From assembly GCA_031761405.1 (NCBI GenBank), contig JASEVX010000003.1:63658423-63722422 (forward strand): a stretch of DNA of 64,000 bases. The letters are read 5' to 3'. The stretch comes from Serripes groenlandicus. Taxonomy: Eukaryota; Mollusca; Bivalvia; Cardiida; Cardiidae. The notes below the pieces were generated by a model. It ran no database searches. It was not told the DNA's origin and saw only the letters and a program-made list of their open reading frames with translations. Positions 63,723 to 64,000 of the stretch are shown piece by piece (position 1 is the first letter of the stretch; each line of letters opens with the position of its first letter). Position numbers and translations under genes: made by a program.

Positions 63723-64000
63723 TACAGTCAAACCTGCACTACCGACCACTTGCTATAAGCGACCCCCTGCTGTAAGCGACCGTATTGAACTCCTCCCGAT
63801 GGTTTTTATTCATTAATTTACCTTCAATAAGCGACTTCCTCCTATCTGCGACCAGCGGACACTTAAATCCTCCCAATTTGAATCAAAATCAACCATTAAG
63901 CGACCTTCCAAAAACACAAAAAATCCAAAACGTAGAATATCCGATCACAAAAAAATCCAAACACAGCTGTCGTGTATAGCAAGATCCAAGGACAGAAGCA
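63723..64000 (+). mobile_element. Pogo/Tigger-like element, left end, runs off window
   Basis: After a TA it begins TACAGTCAAACCTGCACTAC, the form typical of Tc1/mariner-pogo ends, with repeated TAAGCGACC words (about 63756-63782, 63826 and 63898). No transposase frame is visible before the window ends. Confidence 0.65.

Overview
This is a 64-kb window of an animal nuclear genome. Genes are split by long introns, AT content is high, and most of the sequence is layered mobile elements. The repeat content points to a bivalve mollusc: elements with ~150-180-bp tandem cores of the pearl/Helentron-associated type, tRNA-derived SINEs with a V-SINE-like tail, and clam-style short palindromic elements. 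The species is an inference.

Three conserved host genes are recognisable from exon translations and GT/AG boundaries. (1) A MYBBP1A/Pol5-like nucleolar gene on the minus strand has its first exon at 9436-9618 and further exons at 2612-2815, 1675-1857 and 291-413, then runs off the left edge. (2) A complete eIF4H gene on the plus strand has six coding exons from 9802 to 39775 and encodes 313 residues with one RRM and a large Gly/Arg-rich expansion. (3) The last two exons of an SLC15A4-like (PHT/POT) endolysosomal transporter lie on the minus strand at 63463-63558 and 61034-61584. MYBBP1A and eIF4H are divergent, with only 183 bp between their start codons. That gap holds a perfect NRF1-type palindrome and a CACGTG E-box, so two growth/translation genes probably share one bidirectional promoter.

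A fourth intact coding unit is a hAT transposase (12845-13345 plus 14085-15674, 696 aa) inside eIF4H intron 1. It keeps its zinc finger and its D, D and E residues, and sits in a 5.06-kb element (11485-16541) with CAGGG-type ends and an approximate 8-bp target duplication. That element lies inside a pearl/HINE-like element (11057-17232) and itself carries TTAA-type MITEs. An Academ-like DNA transposon (28272-32050) with ~150-bp terminal inverted repeats and a decayed XPG-like gene occupies eIF4H intron 4.

The rest is repeats. More than 30 copies or fragments of a ~230-bp TTAA-flanked (piggyBac-type) MITE occur throughout, several nested in one another. A dozen or so elements have conserved ends and varying tandem cores, with up to three nested levels at 33253-38110. 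Two SINEs have 12-bp target duplications. A large inverted repeat (3.5-8.5 kb against 17.5-21.0 kb) brackets the divergent promoter; its two arms give reciprocal filled and empty sites for two TTAA elements. From 40 to 60 kb I find no host gene.
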